The notes beneath the pieces are model-generated. The model was not told the origin of the DNA. It searched no databases and worked only from the letters and a program-made list of their open reading frames with translations. Positions 60,700 through 64,000 of a stretch of DNA of 64,000 bases are shown one piece after another. Source of the DNA: Neoroseomonas marina. Lineage in GTDB: Bacteria; Pseudomonadota; Alphaproteobacteria; Acetobacterales; Acetobacteraceae. Where the stretch lies: positions 62,001-126,000 of the forward strand of contig NZ_JABBKX010000006.1 in assembly GCF_012927745.1 (NCBI RefSeq). Direction: 5' to 3'. Both the position numbers and the translations under genes were made by a program. Within the stretch, counting starts at the first letter, position 1. Every line of letters begins with the position of its first letter.

Positions 60700-62204
60700 T
60701 GGCCGGCCCGCGCATCGCCCTGCTGGGCTTTTCCATCGAGTGCAACCGTTTCGCCGCCCCGGCGACGAAGGCGGATTTCACCAGCCGCTGCTACCTCGAA
60801 GGCGCGGCCATCGTCGCGGATGCGCGCAGCCCCGCCCCGCGCGCCCTGGCCGAGATGCCCGGCTTCGTCGCCGACATGGACGCCGCCGGGCCGTGGCAGC
60901 CCGTGCCGATCCTGCTCGCCATGGCCGAGCCGAACGGCCCGGTGGATGCCGGCTTCTTCGCCGAGATGATGGCGATCTGGCGCCGCGGGCTGGAGGCGGC
61001 GAAGGGCCGGGTGGACGCTGTCTATTGCGTCATGCACGGCGCCGGCCTGACGACCGTGGATCTCGACCCCGAGGGCACGCTGCAGGCGCTGATCCGGGAG
61101 ATCCTGGGCGACATCCCGCTGGTCTGCTCCTACGACCTGCACGCCAATGTCTCGGACCGCATGGTCGCGACAACCGATGCCTTCGTCGGCTACCGCACCA
61201 ATCCGCATCTCGACATGCGCGAGCGCGGGGCGGAAAGCGCGCAGCTGCTGCGCCGCCTGCTGGCCGGCGAGCGTTTCGTCCGCGCCTTCCGCCGGCTGCC
61301 GATCGTCGCCCCCACCGTCTCGCAGCTCACGGCGCAGGGGCCCTATGCGGAGGTGATCGACCTCGGCCAGGCGCTCGCCGCGAAGGATGCACGGATCGCG
61401 AATGTCTCGGTGATGGGCGGCTTCGCCTATGGCGACACGCCCTTCAACGGCATGGCGGTGATCGTTACCGCGACCGACGCCGCAGTGGCCGAGGCGCTGG
61501 CGGACACGCTCGCGAAAGCCGCCTGGGAACGCCGGCGCCGCTTCGTCGCCAACCTGACGTCGCTCGAGGACGCGGTGCGGCTCGCCAAGGACAGCCCGAC
61601 CCCGCTCGCCTTCGCCGATGTCGCCGACAATCCCGGCGGCGGCGGCCACGGCAACACGACCTGGATCCTCGAAGCCTTCCACAAGGCGGGCGTCGAGGGC
61701 GCGCTGATCGGCATGATGCTCGACGCGCCGCTGGCGATCGAGGCGCATGGCCTCGGCGTCGGCGCGCGCTTCACCGCGCGCTTCAACCGCGACAGCACCC
61801 CCGGCGATCCCTTCCGCCGTCCCTTCGCGGCCGAGGCCGTGGTCCGCGCCGTCTCCGACGGCAACGTCACGGGCCGGCGCGGCATCTACGCCGGCACGGC
61901 GATGACGCTCGGCCGCACCGTCTGCCTGCAGATCGGCGGGCTGTCGGTCGTCGTCGTCGAGGGCCGCGCGCAATGCGCCGACCCGGTCTTCTTCGAGCAT
62001 CTCGGCCTCGACATCGGCAAGGCGCGCTGCATCGTCGTGAAATCCCGCGGCCATTTCCGCGGTGGCTTCGACGAGTTCTTCCACCACGAACAGATCGTCG
62101 AGGTGGATTGCCCCGGCCTTACCTCTCCCGTGCTGTCCCGCTTCCCCTGGAAGGACCTGCCGCGCCCGCTGCTGCCGATCGACCCGGAGGCGCATTGGCC
62201 CTGA
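60699..62204 (+). CDS. M81-family metallopeptidase (MlrC-like)
   Basis: 501-residue member of the microcystinase-C/DUF1485 family. N-terminal: LLGFSIECNRFA; zinc-site candidates are in CVMHGAGLTT, SYDLHANVSD and RTNPHLDMRERG; the C-terminal MlrC domain contains DNPGGGGHGNTTWIL and KSRGHFRGGFDEFF. The family includes enzymes acting on small peptides; here the ligand is unknown. Start overlaps the upstream stop (TGATG). Confidence 0.92.
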   Translation: MAGPRIALLGFSIECNRFAAPATKADFTSRCYLEGAAIVADARSPAPRALAEMPGFVADMDAAGPWQPVPILLAMAEPNGPVDAGFFAEMMAIWRRGLEAAKGRVDAVYCVMHGAGLTTVDLDPEGTLQALIREILGDIPLVCSYDLHANVSDRMVATTDAFVGYRTNPHLDMRERGAESAQLLRRLLAGERFVRAFRRLPIVAPTVSQLTAQGPYAEVIDLGQALAAKDARIANVSVMGGFAYGDTPFNGMAVIVTATDAAVAEALADTLAKAAWERRRRFVANLTSLEDAVRLAKDSPTPLAFADVADNPGGGGHGNTTWILEAFHKAGVEGALIGMMLDAPLAIEAHGLGVGARFTARFNRDSTPGDPFRRPFAAEAVVRAVSDGNVTGRRGIYAGTAMTLGRTVCLQIGGLSVVVVEGRAQCADPVFFEHLGLDIGKARCIVVKSRGHFRGGFDEFFHHEQIVEVDCPGLTSPVLSRFPWKDLPRPLLPIDPEAHWP

Positions 62205-62268
62205 CCGGGCCTTGCGCCGCGCCCCGCGCCTTGCGAGCGTGGCGACCCTTCCGATCCGGAGACGCATC

Positions 62269-62727
62269 GTGCGCCGCCACCTCCTGGCCCTGACGCTGCT
62301 TGCCGCCGCGCCCTTCGAGGCCTCGGCCAACACCGCCTTCTGCGAGGCGCTGAACCAGCTCGTCTCGGCGGCGCAGTCGCGCTTCGACTGGTTGCCGCCC
62401 GGCCGTCACCTCATCCCGGGGTCGATCGACGAGCGGCATGGGGTCGTGCAGCGGCCGGACGGGGAGCCGCGCGGCGTGATCGTCGCGGTGATGTATCGCC
62501 AGAACGGCCCCGTGCAGGCGAATGTGGTGCGGCAGCGCTTCGACACCCTGCAGCGGGAGGTCGGCGGCTGCCTGCCGAACGCCACCACGCTCGACACCAT
62601 GCAGGGCGCTGGCGCGACACTCGCCCGTTGGCTGACCCCCTATGCCGATATCGGCCTGCGGCGCGTCGACGGCGGCGCCGAGGTCCCCGAGACCGTGATC
62701 GAACTCTCCGTCGCTTCCCGTTGGTGA
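62269..62727 (+). CDS. Exported protein of unknown function
   Basis: 152-residue protein with a signal peptide (MRRHLLALTLLAAAPFEASA). The mature part has two cysteines (AFCEALNQ and GGCLPN) that could form a disulfide, and no recognised domain. The GTG at 62269 follows GGAGA and gives a proper signal peptide, unlike the longer open frame. It sits between the M81 peptidase and the D-threonine-aldolase-fold gene. Confidence 0.72.
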   Translation: MRRHLLALTLLAAAPFEASANTAFCEALNQLVSAAQSRFDWLPPGRHLIPGSIDERHGVVQRPDGEPRGVIVAVMYRQNGPVQANVVRQRFDTLQREVGGCLPNATTLDTMQGAGATLARWLTPYADIGLRRVDGGAEVPETVIELSVASRW

Positions 62728-62735
62728 ACCCACGC

Positions 62736-63842
62736 ATGACTCTCGACGACCTGCCGACGCCCTCCCTCGTCCTCGACCTGGGTATCCTCAAGCGCAACCT
62801 CGGCCACATGGCCGCCGCGGTCGCGCGGCATCCCGGGCTGAAGCTGCGCCCGCACATGAAGACGGCGAAGTCGATCGCGGTCGCCGACCTGGCCGCACCT
62901 GGGAAGGGCCCGATCACCGTCAGCACGGTCGCCGAGGCGCGCTACTTCGCCGGCGGCGGCTTCCATGACCAGATCTATGCCGTCGGCATCACGCCGGCGA
63001 AGCTCGACGCCATCGCGGCGCTGAACGCGCAGGGCGCCGACGTGAAGGTCATCACGGACGATGCCGACGTCGCCTCGACCATCGCCGCGCATCCCGGCCC
63101 GCTGCGGGCGCTGATCGAGGTCGATTGCGGCGAGGGCCGCGGCGGCGTGACGCCGGACGGCAACCTGCTGGCCGAGATCGGCGGCCGGCTCGGCGCGCGC
63201 TGCGCCGGGGTGATGACCCATGCCGGGCATTCCTATGCCGAGCGCAGCCAGGCGGGCATGGAGAATGTCGCCGAGGCCGAGCACCGCGGCGCGGTGACCG
63301 CCGCCGACCGCCTGCGCGCCATGGGGGCCAAGGTCGACGTCGTGTCGCTCGGCTCCTCGCCCACCGCGCTGTACGGCAAGGACATGTCGGGCATCACCGA
63401 CGTCCGTGCCGGCGTCTACATGTTCGGCGACCTCTTCCAGGGCCAGATCGGCACCCATGGGATGGGCGACATCGCGGTGACGGTGCTGGCCGCGGTGACC
63501 GGCCGCAAGCCGGACCGCAATGCGGTGCTGGTCGATGCCGGTGCCATCGCGCTGTCCAAGGACCGGTCCACCGAGAAGGCGCCGAAGGATTACGGCTTCG
63601 GCCTGATGCTCGACGCCGACGGCAAGCCCGCCTTCGGCGATGCCATCGTGGCCCGCACCCATCAGGAACATGGCGAGGTCCGCGGCGACGGCCCGCTGCC
63701 CTTCGACCGCCTGCCGATCGGCGCCCTGGTCCGCATCGCGCCGAACCACACCTGCCTGACCGTGGCGGCCCATGACCGCTATTACGTGGTCGACGGCGGG
63801 CGGGAGGTGATCGCCGTGTGGGACCGCGTGAACGGCTGGTGA
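62736..63842 (+). CDS. D-threonine aldolase / D-serine dehydratase-like (alanine racemase fold) protein
   Basis: 368-residue fold type III PLP enzyme. The start DLPTPSLVLDLGILKRNL and the Lys in RPHMKTAKS (PLP Schiff base) are characteristic of D-threonine aldolase; VSLGSSPTALYG binds the phosphate and APNHTCLTVAAHDRYYVVDG supplies the metal site. ATG at 62736 is preferred; a GTG at 62724 overlapping the previous stop (GTGA) is an alternative. It probably degrades or interconverts a D-amino acid. Confidence 0.93.
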   Translation: MTLDDLPTPSLVLDLGILKRNLGHMAAAVARHPGLKLRPHMKTAKSIAVADLAAPGKGPITVSTVAEARYFAGGGFHDQIYAVGITPAKLDAIAALNAQGADVKVITDDADVASTIAAHPGPLRALIEVDCGEGRGGVTPDGNLLAEIGGRLGARCAGVMTHAGHSYAERSQAGMENVAEAEHRGAVTAADRLRAMGAKVDVVSLGSSPTALYGKDMSGITDVRAGVYMFGDLFQGQIGTHGMGDIAVTVLAAVTGRKPDRNAVLVDAGAIALSKDRSTEKAPKDYGFGLMLDADGKPAFGDAIVARTHQEHGEVRGDGPLPFDRLPIGALVRIAPNHTCLTVAAHDRYYVVDGGREVIAVWDRVNGW

Positions 63843-63920
63843 CAGCCGGCCGCCGGGCAACGATGCGTTAACCTCCTGCGCGTCAGGGTGGGTCGAGCAG
63901 AACGCGACGGGAGTCTCGCC

Positions 63921-64000
63921 ATGCCGATCCGCATCGGAACCTTTGCCCTGGCGGCCGCCGCGATGGCGGCGGCCGTCTTCGACCTGACGGGGAGCCTCCT
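63921..64000 (+). CDS. Exported protein, 5' end only
   Basis: ATG at 63921 with GGGAG upstream opens MPIRIGTFALAAAAMAAAVFD, a signal-peptide-like sequence, then runs off the window end. Only about 26 codons are visible, so no function can be assigned. Confidence 0.55.
   Translation, partial: MPIRIGTFALAAAAMAAAVFDLTGSL

Overview
The window is a high-GC (roughly 70 %), gene-dense bacterial chromosome segment with very short intergenic gaps and many 1- or 4-base start/stop overlaps. A PhyR/NepR/EcfG-type stress module, a dnaA-rpsT-enoyl-CoA hydratase-mutM-ubiE block, heterotetrameric sarcosine oxidase and many Bug/TctC-type binding proteins point to an alphaproteobacterium, most likely a Roseomonas-like member of the Acetobacteraceae/Rhodospirillales. 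The class is well supported by the gene content; the family is an inference.

Layout. 1-3985 (minus): three tandem Bug-type solute-binding proteins, a carboxymuconolactone-decarboxylase-like protein and a glutathione S-transferase. 4094-5586: two-subunit class I fumarase/tartrate dehydratase. 5659-16146: a nine-gene run in which sarcosine oxidase soxBDAG is translationally coupled to a complete Dpp/Opp-type ABC importer. 16267-22489 (minus): a two-subunit flavoprotein amine/amino-acid dehydrogenase, an alkaline-phosphatase-superfamily enzyme, an HD hydrolase, a PHP-domain protein and an SDR. 22654-27204: a GalB-like hydratase, a dihydroxyphthalate-decarboxylase-like protein, a VOC protein, and a D-amino-acid dehydrogenase paired with 4-hydroxyproline epimerase. 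27282-32987: a general stress response island. 32995-43157: housekeeping replication and repair genes. 43415-46029: a Crp/Fnr regulator, a 2-hydroxyacid dehydrogenase and an SDR. 46036-50806 (minus): an amino-acid binding protein and a three-gene operon of TelA-like and coiled-coil membrane proteins. 50886-55258 (minus): a peptide-type binding protein, an Ldh-family dehydrogenase, an FAH-family hydrolase and a TauD dioxygenase. 55398-63842: an ABC exporter-like protein with a ruined ATPase domain, a second Ldh-family enzyme, an M20 peptidase, a threonine-synthase-like enzyme, an M81 peptidase and a D-threonine-aldolase-fold enzyme. Two genes are cut by the window edges.

How the genes work together. 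Most of the accessory content fits scavenging of small nitrogenous and organic-acid compounds (N-methylglycine, hydroxyproline, opine-like amines, aromatic acids, tartrate/fumarate), using binding proteins that often lack neighbouring permeases. No dedicated LysR/GntR-type regulator is present for these clusters. The stress island is the most coherent regulatory unit: four genes or operons in it, including nepR-ecfG itself, are preceded by the same GAAC-N16-GGTT element, close to the known EcfG promoter. Its PhyR receiver and its histidine kinase have both lost residues that are normally essential.

Most noteworthy points: the shared EcfG-like promoters; the degenerate PhyR and kinase; the SbmA/YddA-like ABC protein with a dead nucleotide-binding domain; the uncharacterised TelA-like/DUF6384-like/coiled-coil operon; the sox-importer super-operon; and a 26-residue small ORF with a strong ribosome binding site in front of the kinase gene.
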